A stretch of DNA of 49,153 bases, from assembly GCA_963557075.1 (NCBI GenBank), contig CAUWDA010000017.1:1-49153 (forward strand), given 5' to 3'. Within the stretch, counting starts at the first letter, position 1. Each line of letters begins with the position of its first letter. Both the position numbers and the translations under genes were made by a program. Below, piece after piece: positions 1 to 7,297 of this stretch. Origin of the DNA: Flavonifractor sp963557075 (GTDB taxonomy: Bacteria > Bacillota > Clostridia > Oscillospirales > Oscillospiraceae). Below the pieces are notes generated by a model. The model did not search any database. It was given only the letters and a program-made list of their open reading frames with translations, and was not told the DNA's origin.

Positions 1-1331
1 CAGTGGTTCAGCTCGCCCCACAGCTTCTTGGACTGCTCCATGGTCCAGGCGTTGATCTTGTCTTCGTCAATGCCCACGAACTCCCGGTCCTTATACAGCA
101 CCTTGCCATTGATGATGGTGGTACGGCAGTTCTTGCCCATCATGCCGAAGAGCATGTGACCGTCGATGTTGGCGTCGGAGAAGGGGGTGAAGGGCTTGTA
201 GTCCATGACGATGACGTCGGCGGCTGCGCCGGGCTTGAGCACACCCAGGGGTTTCTTGAAGTAGCGGGAGCAGATCTTGGCGTTGTTCTGGAAGAGCATC
301 CCAGTGGCCTCGCACCAGCCCACATTGGGCATGCACGCGTTATGGCGCTGCATGGGCAGCAGGACCTTCAGGCTCTCCAGCATGTCGTGGGTGTAGGCGT
401 CGGTGCCCAGGCCGATGAGGATGCCCCGGTCATAGAGCTGCAGCACGGGGGAGCAGCCCACGGCGTTGCCCATGTTGGACTCGGGGTTGTGGCACACCAT
501 GGTGCCCGTCTCCTTAATGATATCCATCTCGGCGGGAGAGATGTGGATACAGTGGCCCAGCATGGTCTTTTCGCCCAGGATGCCGTTGTACAGCAGGCGG
601 TTGATGGGGCGGCAGCCGTAGTTTTGCAGGGAGTCGTACACATCGTTCATGCCCTCGGCCACGTGGATGTGGAAGCCGGTCATGCCGTCGTTGGCCTTGA
701 CCATCTTCTCAAAGGTCTTGTCGGAGATGGTGAACAGGGCGTGTCCGCCGAACATGGAGCGGATCATGTCGTCATCCTGCTCCTTACACCACTTGGCGAA
801 GTCGGCGTTCTCCTGAATGGACTGGTCGCACTTCTCCATGCCGTCCCGCTCGGACACCTCGTAGCACAGGTTGGCCCGCATGCCCAGCTCCTTGCACACA
901 TCCTTGATGGCGAAGAGGGAGCCGGGGATCTCGCAGAAGGAGGCGTGGTGATCGAAAATGGTGGTCACGCCGTCCCGGATGCAGTCCAGCACGGTGGCGT
1001 AGGCGCAGGCACGGGTGCCGTCCAGGGTCAGGTGCCGGTCGATGTACCACCACTGGCCGTCCAGCACCTCAAAGAAGTTGGTGGGGTTGAAGCCGTTGAT
1101 GGAAAGGCCCCGGGCCAGGCCGGAGTAAATATGGGTGTGGACGTTGATGAGACCGGGCATAATAACGCCGCCCTTGGCGTCCACGAATTCAGCATCGGGA
1201 TACTTGGCTTTCATCTCGGTCAGGGAGCCGACCTCCTTGACCATCTCGCCGTCCAGAACCACGGCGCCGTCCTCCAGATAGGGGAGTTCCTCGCTCCGGG
1301 TGATCAGTCTGCCATTACCAACTAGCAACAT
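1..1331 (-). CDS. ssnA: SsnA-like putative aminohydrolase (3' end outside window)
   Basis: This is an amidohydrolase-superfamily enzyme of the SsnA/chlorohydrolase type; 443 residues are visible and the C-terminus lies beyond the left edge. Visible metal-site motifs are HTH at residues 65-67 (in INVHTHIYSGLARG), HIH at 221-223, the HCIH region at 260-263 and GTDA with Asp311. SsnA proteins are typically encoded with selenium-dependent xanthine dehydrogenase-like hydroxylases and hydantoinase genes of purine catabolism; the exact substrate is not established. The ATG at 1331 follows AGGAGG with good spacing. A plus-strand frame of 440 codons covers the same region but is a shadow: only the minus strand gives recognisable motifs. 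The nearby purine permease and the selenium island at 42-45 kb fit this role. Identity as an amidohydrolase is certain; the SsnA subfamily is likely. Confidence 0.88.
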   Translation of the reverse strand, partial: MLLVGNGRLITRSEELPYLEDGAVVLDGEMVKEVGSLTEMKAKYPDAEFVDAKGGVIMPGLINVHTHIYSGLARGLSINGFNPTNFFEVLDGQWWYIDRHLTLDGTRACAYATVLDCIRDGVTTIFDHHASFCEIPGSLFAIKDVCKELGMRANLCYEVSERDGMEKCDQSIQENADFAKWCKEQDDDMIRSMFGGHALFTISDKTFEKMVKANDGMTGFHIHVAEGMNDVYDSLQNYGCRPINRLLYNGILGEKTMLGHCIHISPAEMDIIKETGTMVCHNPESNMGNAVGCSPVLQLYDRGILIGLGTDAYTHDMLESLKVLLPMQRHNACMPNVGWCEATGMLFQNNAKICSRYFKKPLGVLKPGAAADVIVMDYKPFTPFSDANIDGHMLFGMMGKNCRTTIINGKVLYKDREFVGIDEDKINAWTMEQSKKLWGELNH

Positions 1332-1367
1332 ACAAATTTCCTCCTTTTCATGGGTCCGTCTTTCCGC

Positions 1368-1399
1368 AAAAAAATTGCCCATTCCGGTGGAATGGACAA
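1368..1399 (-). terminator. Intrinsic terminator (attenuator) in the ssnA leader
   Basis: Read on the minus strand, TTGTCCATTCC and GGAATGGGCAA form an 11-bp stem with a 3-nt loop, followed directly by seven T. It lies between the promoter and the start codon, so it can stop transcription before the gene. Its 5' arm is also complementary to an upstream leader segment (GGATGGACAA, minus strand, plus coordinates 1450-1459), which would form an antiterminator. Confidence 0.8.
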
Positions 1400-1493
1400 T
1401 GTGGAGCCGGCTATGTTCTGGGCTGCACCCGCAGCCCAAGCCGAATCCCTTGTCCATCCAGCCCGTGCGCGAAAGCACTCCGTTGCAGCCACA
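1400..1493 (-). promoter_or_regulatory. Candidate riboswitch aptamer upstream of ssnA (ligand unknown)
   Basis: The 5' leader between the promoter at 1551-1579 and the ATG at 1331 is about 210 nt. Its centre is closed by a short helix TGTGG/CCACA (1489-1493 with 1400-1404). Inside are hairpins GTGC/GCAC and a strong GGGCTGC-GGGT-GCAGCCC, and an outer GGAG/CTCC pairing. The segment 1450-1459 can pair either within this fold or with the terminator arm just downstream. This architecture is that of a transcription-terminating riboswitch. I do not recognise it as a known class, so the ligand is open; a purine compound, molybdenum cofactor or selenium species are only guesses from gene context. Confidence 0.5.
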
Positions 1494-1550
1494 ACTTTTC
1501 ATATGGAAATTTGTGAATATTATCTATACCGCGAACCTCTTACCGGCCTT

Positions 1551-1579
1551 ATTTTACCACAATACGCACTGGCTTGCAA
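1551..1579 (-). promoter_or_regulatory. Sigma-A type promoter for ssnA
   Basis: On the minus strand, TTGCAA (1574-1579), a 17-nt spacer and TAAAAT (1551-1556). Transcription would start near 1544, giving the long structured leader of the SsnA-like gene. Confidence 0.65.
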
Positions 1580-1625
1580 CACTTTTGTTTGAAAAACTAA
1601 AAATTTTTTAGCCTTTGAAAATGAG

Positions 1626-1670
1626 TTGAATCTTGTCCAAAATATGATACAATGATGAGGTTATCATATT
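1626..1670 (+). promoter_or_regulatory. Promoter and palindromic operator of the YheO-like regulator
   Basis: TTGAAT (1626-1631), a 16-nt spacer and TACAAT (1648-1653) form a plausible promoter. A perfect inverted repeat AATATGATA/TATCATATT with a 12-nt centre spans 1641-1670, covering the -10 and the start site. Its position suggests autorepression, or control of both divergent genes, by the adjacent regulator. Binding is inference. Confidence 0.55.
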
Positions 1671-1774
1671 AAGATCTGCCGGCGGCACCGGATCTCGGCC
1701 GCGCCTCCCCGCCGTTCCGCCCCGCTCCTTCCGGAGCGTTCTTCTGCCGCAGACCTGAAAAGGAGGGCATTTAC

Positions 1775-2413
1775 GTGCCAGACGCATCCACCCTGCAATT
1801 TCTTTTGACGCTGGCAAAAGGGATCGCCAGCCAGTTTGGCCCCAACTGTGAGGTAGTGGTCCACGACCTGGCCACCAACGACCCGGAGCGTTCCATCGTT
1901 GCCATTGAAAATGGGCACGTCACCGGGCGCAAGGTGGGAGACGGTCCGTCCCACGTGGTCCTGGAAGCCTTACAGGGCACCCCCGATCAGCTCCACGACC
2001 ATCTGTCCTATCTGACCCGCACCAAGGACGGGAAGATCCTCAAATCCACCACCATCTATATCCGGGATAACGACGGCGTTCCCGTCGGCATCTTCGGCAT
2101 CAACTATGACATCACCCTCATGCTGGCGATGGAAAACACCCTCAAGCAGTTCACCGCCACCGAGAAGGACGAGAAGGAGCCGGAGCCCATCTCCCGCAAC
2201 GTCTCCGACCTGTTGGACGAGCTGATCGAGCAGAGCGTGAAGCTGGTGGGAAAGCCGGTGGCGCTGATGAACAAGGAGGACAAGGTCAAGGCGGTGCAGT
2301 TTCTCAACGAGACCGGCGCCTTCCTCATCACCAAGAGCGGCGACAAGGTATGCAAGTTCTTCGGCATCTCCAAGTACACCCTGTACAGCTACATCGACGA
2401 GTCCAAGGAGTGA
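1775..2413 (+). CDS. YheO-like PAS/HTH transcriptional regulator
   Basis: A 212-residue protein with an N-terminal YheO-type PAS-like domain (about residues 10-125, with NCEVVVHDL near residue 25 and GIFGINYD near 107) and a C-terminal YheO-family HTH domain ending in KFFGISKYTLYSYID. Members are DNA-binding regulators whose ligands are mostly unknown; homologues are often found beside amino acid or purine breakdown genes. The GTG start at 1775 is chosen because AAGGAGG lies at the right distance upstream; no better in-frame ATG exists. It is transcribed divergently from the SsnA-like gene with a palindrome over its promoter, and convergently with the purine permease. It may control both neighbours. 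Confidence 0.85.
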   Translation: MPDASTLQFLLTLAKGIASQFGPNCEVVVHDLATNDPERSIVAIENGHVTGRKVGDGPSHVVLEALQGTPDQLHDHLSYLTRTKDGKILKSTTIYIRDNDGVPVGIFGINYDITLMLAMENTLKQFTATEKDEKEPEPISRNVSDLLDELIEQSVKLVGKPVALMNKEDKVKAVQFLNETGAFLITKSGDKVCKFFGISKYTLYSYIDESKE

Positions 2414-2443
2414 GCCCCCTTCAGGGCCAGACATTTTTATAAG

Positions 2444-2485
2444 AAGGAGCAGCTGCAACGATCCGTTTGCAGCCGCTCCTTTTTG
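2444..2485 (+). terminator. Intrinsic terminator after the YheO-like regulator
   Basis: A 15-bp stem with one mismatch (AAGGAGCAGCTGCAA with TTGCAGCCGCTCCTT) and an 8-nt loop is followed by a T run. It separates the regulator from the convergent permease gene. Confidence 0.85.
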
Positions 2486-2500
2486 TTTTCTCTGATGCGC

Positions 2501-3829
2501 TTACCGCTCAGTCTTTTCCTTGGGCAGGATCAGGTTGAGGAGGATGGCCATGATGGCGGCCACCACTACGGAGGAGGAGCCAAACACGGTGTTGACCCAG
2601 GCGGGGAACCCGGCGCCGGCCAGGCAGCCGGACACCTGAGTGATACCCACGCCCATGGCCACGGACAGGCCCACCACGGAGCTCTTCCGGGCGGTGAAGC
2701 CGCCCTCGGTGATCATACGGACGCCGGTCATGGTGATGGTGGCAAACACCGAGATGGTGGCGCCGCCGATGACGCTCTGAGGAATGGTGGTCAGCAGGGC
2801 GGCGAACTTGGGCATCAGACCGGCCACCAGCAGAACACCGGCCGCCAGGGTGAACACCGCCCGGTTGATGACCTTGTTGACGGTGACGATACCCACGTTC
2901 TGGCTGTAGGTAGCGGCGGGCAGGCCGCCGAAGAAAGCACCCAGGATGCTCATGACGCCCTGACCGAGGATGCCGCCGGACAGCTCCTTGTCGGTGGGCA
3001 TCCGGTCCATGCTGCCCATGGTGGTGGAGGACAGATCGCCGATGGTCTGCACCGCGTTCACCACATAGACGATACCCAGGGACACACAGGCGGCAGGGAC
3101 AAACTTGATCTCAAAGGGCATGAACTGGGGCAGGGCCACCCACTGGGCGGAGCCCACGCCGGAGAAGTCCACCAGACCCAGCGGCAGGGCCACGATATAG
3201 CCCACGATCATGCCGATGAGGATGGCGCCCAGCTTGTAGATCCCCTTGGTGAAGTTGGTCAGCACGAACACCACCGCCAGGGTGATGATGGCCACCAGCC
3301 AGCACTTGGGGGAGCCAAAATTGGGGGAACCCACGCCGCCGGCCATGTACTTCACCGCCGTGGGATAGAGGGACAGGCCGATGGTAAAGATCACCGTACC
3401 GGTGACCAGGGGCGGGAAAAGGGGACGGATCCACTTGACAAAGATGCCGAATACGATGGCAACGATGCCGCCGATGATCTCTGCGCCCAGGATCGTGGCA
3501 ATATCAAATTCCGCACCGATGGCCTGCAGCGTGGGGATATACGCAAAGCTGATGCCCATGATGACAGGCAGCCCGGAGCCAATACGCCGGAAAATAGGGA
3601 ACAGCTGGAGCAGCGTGGCCAGCGCCGTGAGGATCAGCGAAACCTGGATCATCAGCGTCTTTTCCGCCTCGCTCAGCCCGCAGGTGTTGGATACCAGGAT
3701 AGCCGGCGTGATGATGCCCACCACTGCGGCCACTACATGCTGGAGCCCCAGAGGGATCAGCTGCCCTGGCCGGGGAATGCCGTTCCATTGAAATACGGTC
3801 TCAGGGTCCTGTTTCTTTGGTGTACCCAT
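2501..3829 (-). CDS. NCS2 family purine permease
   Basis: A 442-residue integral membrane protein of the NCS2 (nucleobase:cation symporter-2) family, with about 12-14 hydrophobic helices. The family signature QNVGIVTVNKVINRA is present in the C-terminal half, as are the upstream PPLVTGTVI and GDLSSTTMGSM segments that line the substrate path. Known members import xanthine, urate or uracil with a cation; this one looks closer to the xanthine/urate branch than to uracil permeases, and the SsnA neighbour supports a purine. The ATG at 3829 is preferred over an upstream in-frame start at 3883 because GAGGTG lies 7 nt before it. Its promoter is flanked by three copies of a TAGTGC-type motif. Confidence 0.88.
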   Translation of the reverse strand: MGTPKKQDPETVFQWNGIPRPGQLIPLGLQHVVAAVVGIITPAILVSNTCGLSEAEKTLMIQVSLILTALATLLQLFPIFRRIGSGLPVIMGISFAYIPTLQAIGAEFDIATILGAEIIGGIVAIVFGIFVKWIRPLFPPLVTGTVIFTIGLSLYPTAVKYMAGGVGSPNFGSPKCWLVAIITLAVVFVLTNFTKGIYKLGAILIGMIVGYIVALPLGLVDFSGVGSAQWVALPQFMPFEIKFVPAACVSLGIVYVVNAVQTIGDLSSTTMGSMDRMPTDKELSGGILGQGVMSILGAFFGGLPAATYSQNVGIVTVNKVINRAVFTLAAGVLLVAGLMPKFAALLTTIPQSVIGGATISVFATITMTGVRMITEGGFTARKSSVVGLSVAMGVGITQVSGCLAGAGFPAWVNTVFGSSSVVVAAIMAILLNLILPKEKTER

Positions 3830-3883
3830 CCCAATCACCTCATAAAAATTTTTTTGCACTAATAGTTTTTTAGGCCACTTCAA

Positions 3884-3912
3884 ACTATACCCTAAATCTT
3901 AACAGGATGCAA
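3884..3912 (-). promoter_or_regulatory. Sigma-A type promoter for the purine permease
   Basis: Minus-strand TTGCAT, 17-nt spacer, TATAGT. The 5' leader would be about 48 nt and contains one TAGTGC motif copy; another copy lies just upstream of the -35 box. Confidence 0.65.
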
Positions 3913-4127
3913 GTGGAAAATCAGTAGTGCGCCCCAAAAATCTCCATATATTTTTGTGCACTATAGAAAATTATTTTCCTTAATATGGATTTTATGCGGC
4001 GTATACAGGCGCTCCGCAGAGCATGGTTTTTCAGAAGATCCACTCCCCCGTTCCCATCCTCTGCTCCTTCCCCCCACTCTGCTCCTCAGGGTAGACTTTC
4101 CTCTGCGGATATGCTAGAATGACTCTT

Positions 4128-4151
4128 GCCGGACCCGTTCCGGCACTTTTT
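4128..4151 (+). terminator. Short hairpin with T run at the start of the lysO transcript
   Basis: GCCGGA and TCCGGC form a 6-bp stem with a CCCGT loop, followed by AC and five T. It begins almost at the predicted transcription start (promoter 4092-4120), so it may act as an early attenuator or only protect the 5' end. The short stem makes termination uncertain. Confidence 0.4.
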
Positions 4152-4195
4152 CTGTTGTGTTGTCAAAAAATGATGTTGGTAAAGGATGGATGAGC

Positions 4196-5170
4196 ATGGA
4201 TACCACTCTCAGCACCCTGAGCAATCTGGCCATTTACATCGCCCTGGTGGTTCTCGGGGCGGTGATCGGCTCCCGCCCCGGGGTACGCAGCCGCCCGCTG
4301 GTCTGGGTAAGCAAGCTTCAGTTCGTTGCCCTGATGATCCTGATTGTCACCCTGGGCGTCAATCTGGGCGCCAATGACGAGGTCATCTCCTCTCTGGGTC
4401 AGATCGGTCTGGCCGCCCTACTGATCACGGTTCTGGCCATGGCCGGCTCTATTCTCTTTCTCACCCTGCTGCGGCGGTTCGTTCTGCGTCTGGACCATGT
4501 TGGCCTGCCCCGGGGCAGCGCCCGGACCGAGGAGACCCGCACCGGGACCGCCGGCAAGGCGGACAACTCCCTCACCAAGTGGATCGTCATCGCGGTGGTG
4601 CTGGGCATGCTGGCGGGTCGCTTCGTCCTCCCTGCCGCGGTGACCGCCCACTGCGGCACGGTCATCAACTTCGGCCTCTACCTGCTCCTCTTCATGGTGG
4701 GCATGGACATGGGCAAGCAGGGCACCTTCCTCAGTGACATCAAAACCGCCGGTTTCCAGGTGCTGCTGGTGCCGGTGGCCGTGTGCGCCGGTACTCTGGC
4801 CTTTGCGGCTCTGGCCGGGCTCTTCCTGCCCATGGGCGTTAAGGACGCGGTGGCCGCCTCCGCCGGCATGGGCTGGTACTCCCTGGCCCCCACCCTGCTG
4901 GCCCCCTACTCTCTGTCGGTATCGGCGGTGGCCTTCCTGTCCAATGTGATGCGCGAGATCTTCTCCATTCTGGCGATCCCCTTCGTAGCCCGCTATGTGG
5001 GCTATGTGGAGTGCGCCGCCCTGCCCGGCGCCGCCGCCATGGATACCGTGCTCCCCGTGGTGGTGGGCGCCACTCACGAGCGCATCACCATCTATTCCTT
5101 CACCTCCGGCGTGGTGCTCTCCCTGGCGGTGCCCATCCTGGTGCCCGCCATCATCGCCCTGCCGCTTTAA
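4196..5170 (+). CDS. LysO family (DUF340) membrane transporter
   Basis: A 324-residue membrane protein of the LysO/YbjE family. The N-terminal helices (about residues 8-105) contain VWVSKLQF and the C-terminal half carries the family-conserved ASAGMGWYSLAPTLL segment near residue 225. The known family member exports lysine in E. coli; whether this homologue exports lysine or another metabolite cannot be told. The ATG at 4196 is chosen because AAAGGATGG sits about 9 nt upstream; in-frame ATG at 4190 and GTG at 4157 are less well placed. A CYTH gene follows after 12 nt and is probably co-transcribed. Confidence 0.82.
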   Translation: MDTTLSTLSNLAIYIALVVLGAVIGSRPGVRSRPLVWVSKLQFVALMILIVTLGVNLGANDEVISSLGQIGLAALLITVLAMAGSILFLTLLRRFVLRLDHVGLPRGSARTEETRTGTAGKADNSLTKWIVIAVVLGMLAGRFVLPAAVTAHCGTVINFGLYLLLFMVGMDMGKQGTFLSDIKTAGFQVLLVPVAVCAGTLAFAALAGLFLPMGVKDAVAASAGMGWYSLAPTLLAPYSLSVSAVAFLSNVMREIFSILAIPFVARYVGYVECAALPGAAAMDTVLPVVVGATHERITIYSFTSGVVLSLAVPILVPAIIALPL

Positions 5171-5182
5171 GGGGGCGCGTCT

Positions 5183-5662
5183 ATGGAGATCGAGCGCCGC
5201 TGGCTGGTGGATGGCTGGCCGCCCCTGACCCCCCTCTCCGTTCTGGAAATGGAGCAGGGATACTTCGCGGTCCGCCCCGCCATCCGCATTCGCCGGGAGC
5301 GGGTGGTGGGCGGCTCCACCGCCTATATCCTGTGCTTCAAGGGCAAGGGTGGGCTGGCCCGGGAGGAGATCGAGCTGGAACTCACACAGGACCACTACGA
5401 CCGGCTGAACGCTATGCTGGGCAAGCCCATGATCCGGAAGGAGCAGCGCCGCTACCCCCTACCCGGCGGGCTCACTCTGGAGGTCAACTCGGTGGACCCC
5501 GGCCTGGATACCGCCTTTTTCTATGCCGAGGTGGAGTTCCCCAGCGAGGACGCCGCCCGGTCCTGGGTCCCATCCGGGGAGCTGGCCCCCTATCTCGCCC
5601 GGGAGGTCACCGACCAGCCCGGGGAGAGCATGGCCGCCTACTGGACCCGCACCCGGGGATAA
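5183..5662 (+). CDS. CYTH domain-containing protein
   Basis: A 159-residue protein opening with MEIERRWLV, the ExExR-type signature of CYTH (CyaB/thiamine triphosphatase) enzymes that hold a triphosphate in a beta-barrel tunnel using a metal. Alternating charged strands such as AIRIRRE, YILCFKGKG and EEIELEL fit the tunnel strands. Bacterial CYTH proteins of this size are often tripolyphosphatases or of unknown function. The start follows GGGGGCG closely after the LysO-like stop, so the two genes form a short operon ended by a strong terminator. No substrate can be assigned. Confidence 0.85.
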   Translation: MEIERRWLVDGWPPLTPLSVLEMEQGYFAVRPAIRIRRERVVGGSTAYILCFKGKGGLAREEIELELTQDHYDRLNAMLGKPMIRKEQRRYPLPGGLTLEVNSVDPGLDTAFFYAEVEFPSEDAARSWVPSGELAPYLAREVTDQPGESMAAYWTRTRG

Positions 5663-5670
5663 ACAGAATC

Positions 5671-5710
5671 AGAGGGCCTGCCGCAGCTGCGGCAGGCCCT
5701 CTCTGCTTTT
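5671..5710 (+). terminator. Intrinsic terminator after the CYTH gene
   Basis: A perfect 32-nt palindrome (AGAGGGCCTGCCGCAG and its complement, 5671-5702) followed by a short T run. Confidence 0.85.
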
Positions 5711-5733
5711 ATAAGGGTCCCGCGGTCAGAGCG

Positions 5734-7023
5734 TCAGCTCTCCCGCTGGTCCCTTGTCTTTTCTTTTTTCTCCTCTTCCGGCGGGGGCAGAACCTCCACC
5801 CGGATCTCCAGCACCCGGCGGTGGTCCACCTTGGTGACGGTGACGTCCAGGCCGTCGGACTGGAACCGGTCGCCCTCCTCGGGGATGCGGCCGATCTGCT
5901 CCATCACCCAGCCGGAGATGGTGTTGGCGTCACACTCCCCCTTGATGGAGAACAGGTCGAACAGATCAGTCAGGTCGGCGGAGCAGGAGATCAGGTAACT
6001 GCCGTCCTCCTGCTTCTTGAACTCCTCGATGACCTCGTCGTGTTCGTCCCAGATCTCACCCACCAGCTCCTCCACGATATCCTCCAGGGTCACCAGGCCC
6101 TCGGTACCGCCGTACTCATCCACCACGATGACCATATGGGCCTTCTCCCGCTGGAGGATGCGCAGCAGCTCGGAGATCTTGGTGTTGCCGGTGGTATACA
6201 GCATGGGGCCGGTGATGGCCTTTACATCGGTCTGGCCCCGGTAGCGGGCAGCGTGGAAGTCCTTCTCATGGATGACGCCGATGATGTCGTCGATGTCCTC
6301 GTGATACACCGGCAGGCGGGAATATCCGCTCTCAGCAAAGGCCTGAGCGATGTCGTCCATGGAGTCGATATCCTCCACCGCCACGATATCCACCCGGGGG
6401 GTGAGGATCTCGTCCACCTCCATGTCGTTGAACTCGATGGCGGAGCGGATGAGCTTGCTCTCGTGCTGGTCCAGACCGCCCTCGCTCTCAGCCTGGTCCA
6501 CCATGGTCACCAGCTCCTCTTCGGTGATGCCGCCGTCCCCTTCCCGGTGGAACATCTTGGACAGCAGCTTTTTCAGCAAGCTGAACAGGAAGTTTACCGG
6601 GGTCAGGATGGTCATCAGAATGCGCATGATGGGGGCAGAGAACATGGCGAAGCTCTCTGGATACTCCTTGGCCAAGCTCTTGGGGGACACCTCGCCGAAC
6701 ACCAGCACCACAATGGTGATCACAGCGGTGGAGACCACCGCGCCGTTTTGCAGCCGCAGGCCCTCGGTAAAGAACACCGTGGCCAGAGAGGAGGCGGACA
6801 AGTTGACAATGTTGTTGCCCACCAGAATGGTGGAGAGCAGGTTGTCATACTGGTCCACCAGCCGGAGGGCCAGAGCCGCTCGTCGGTTTCCGGCATCAGC
6901 CTTACTTTTCAGGCGGATGCGGTTGAGTGATGTAAAGGCAGTCTCCGTGGCGGAAAAATAGCCGGAGAGGATCACTAGGAGCACAAGGATCAAAATCATC
7001 GTAAAACTGGAACTGTCAGGCAT
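5734..7023 (-). CDS. CNNM/CorC (hemolysin) family membrane protein
   Basis: A 429-residue protein with the standard architecture: an N-terminal DUF21/CNNM transmembrane domain (about residues 5-190, with SATETAFTSLN and the GEVSPKSLAK motif), a pair of CBS domains (about 200-335, with TPRVDIV, GYSRLPVYH and VVDEYGGTEGLVT) and a C-terminal CorC/HlyC domain. Family members are linked to Mg2+ or Co2+ transport and Mg2+ homeostasis; the hemolysin name is historical. The ATG at 7023 is about 45 nt downstream of a leader with an M-box-like fold and a terminator hairpin, which supports a magnesium role. Highly charged C-terminal tail (EEEKKEKTRDQRES). Confidence 0.9.
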   Translation of the reverse strand: MPDSSSFTMILILVLLVILSGYFSATETAFTSLNRIRLKSKADAGNRRAALALRLVDQYDNLLSTILVGNNIVNLSASSLATVFFTEGLRLQNGAVVSTAVITIVVLVFGEVSPKSLAKEYPESFAMFSAPIMRILMTILTPVNFLFSLLKKLLSKMFHREGDGGITEEELVTMVDQAESEGGLDQHESKLIRSAIEFNDMEVDEILTPRVDIVAVEDIDSMDDIAQAFAESGYSRLPVYHEDIDDIIGVIHEKDFHAARYRGQTDVKAITGPMLYTTGNTKISELLRILQREKAHMVIVVDEYGGTEGLVTLEDIVEELVGEIWDEHDEVIEEFKKQEDGSYLISCSADLTDLFDLFSIKGECDANTISGWVMEQIGRIPEEGDRFQSDGLDVTVTKVDHRRVLEIRVEVLPPPEEEKKEKTRDQRES

Positions 7024-7068
7024 AGGAAAAGAATCAACTCCATCTTTTTTAGAATGTAGACAACGCGC

Positions 7069-7108
7069 AAAAGGACACCCCTATTCCCCTGCGGGATAAG
7101 GCTGTCCT
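7069..7108 (-). terminator. Attenuator hairpin in the CNNM leader
   Basis: On the minus strand AGGACA and TGTCCT enclose an imperfect CC-TTAT-CCC/GGG-AATA-GG stem, followed by TTTT. It lies between the promoter at 7193-7221 and the gene at 7023, as expected for the expression platform of a riboswitch. Confidence 0.65.
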
Positions 7109-7186
7109 GTTCCATAGGCTGTCGTGCAGTTGTTACTGGGCGGAGGTTCGTCCACGAGGGCTCACCGTCTCCTTTATCGTTTATTG
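7085..7186 (-). ncRNA. M-box-like (Mg2+ riboswitch) leader of the CNNM gene
   Basis: The minus-strand leader contains GGTGAGCCCTC, CCTCCGCCCAGTAAC and GCCTATGGAACAGGACAGCC in this order. As remembered, M-box RNAs show GGTGAGGCTCC, CTGCCGCCC and GCCAATGGGTCAACAG in the same order. The aptamer looks shorter than usual and the match was made by eye, so a variant M-box or an unrelated RNA remains possible. A CNNM/CorC protein as the target fits magnesium sensing. Confidence 0.45.
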
Positions 7187-7192
7187 GTGTAT

Positions 7193-7221
7193 AGTATACC
7201 ATAATGTTCCGCCTATTGCAA
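7193..7221 (-). promoter_or_regulatory. Sigma-A type promoter for the CNNM gene
   Basis: Minus strand TTGCAA (7216-7221), 17-nt spacer, TATACT (7193-7198). Start near 7186, giving a leader of about 160 nt. Confidence 0.75.
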
Positions 7222-7257
7222 GGAAAAAGATAGAAAAGCCCGGCGGACGCGGGCAGC

Positions 7258-7290
7258 AAAAAAGCCCTCTGCCAATGGCAGAGGGCTTTT
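7258..7290 (-). terminator. Terminator of the ribosomal protein superoperon
   Basis: Minus-strand AAGCCCTCTGCCA and TGGCAGAGGGCTT form a perfect 13-bp stem with a single-base loop, followed by a T run. It lies just after rplQ, the last gene of the cluster. Confidence 0.9.
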
Positions 7291-7297
7291 AACGCAA

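Larger units (their letters stand above)
3830..4195. other. Divergent intergenic region with promoters and repeated TAGTGC motif
   Basis: This 366-nt gap holds the permease promoter (minus: ATGCAA at 3907-3912 and ACTATA at 3884-3889 on the plus strand, that is TTGCAT-N17-TATAGT) and a weaker plus-strand promoter for the LysO-like gene (TAGACT 4092-4097, N17, TAGAAT 4115-4120). The 6-mer TAGTGC/GCACTA occurs at 3856-3861, 3925-3930 and 3958-3963, each next to an A/T run. No gene-like frame is evident. Confidence 0.6.

Noticed and set aside
3..1325. Long plus-strand open frame (440 codons) opposite the SsnA-like gene
   Set aside because: Its translation is low-complexity (Gly, Val, His, Leu-rich) with no motif, as expected for the antisense of a GC-rich gene; the minus strand gives a clear amidohydrolase.
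3830..4195. Purine riboswitch before the NCS2 permease
   Set aside because: The predicted 5' leader is only about 48 nt and no purine-aptamer core sequence was found.
5011..6930. 639-codon plus-strand frame covering the LysO-CYTH end and the CNNM antisense
   Set aside because: It runs through two genes and a perfect terminator in the wrong frame; Arg/Gly/Pro-rich shadow.
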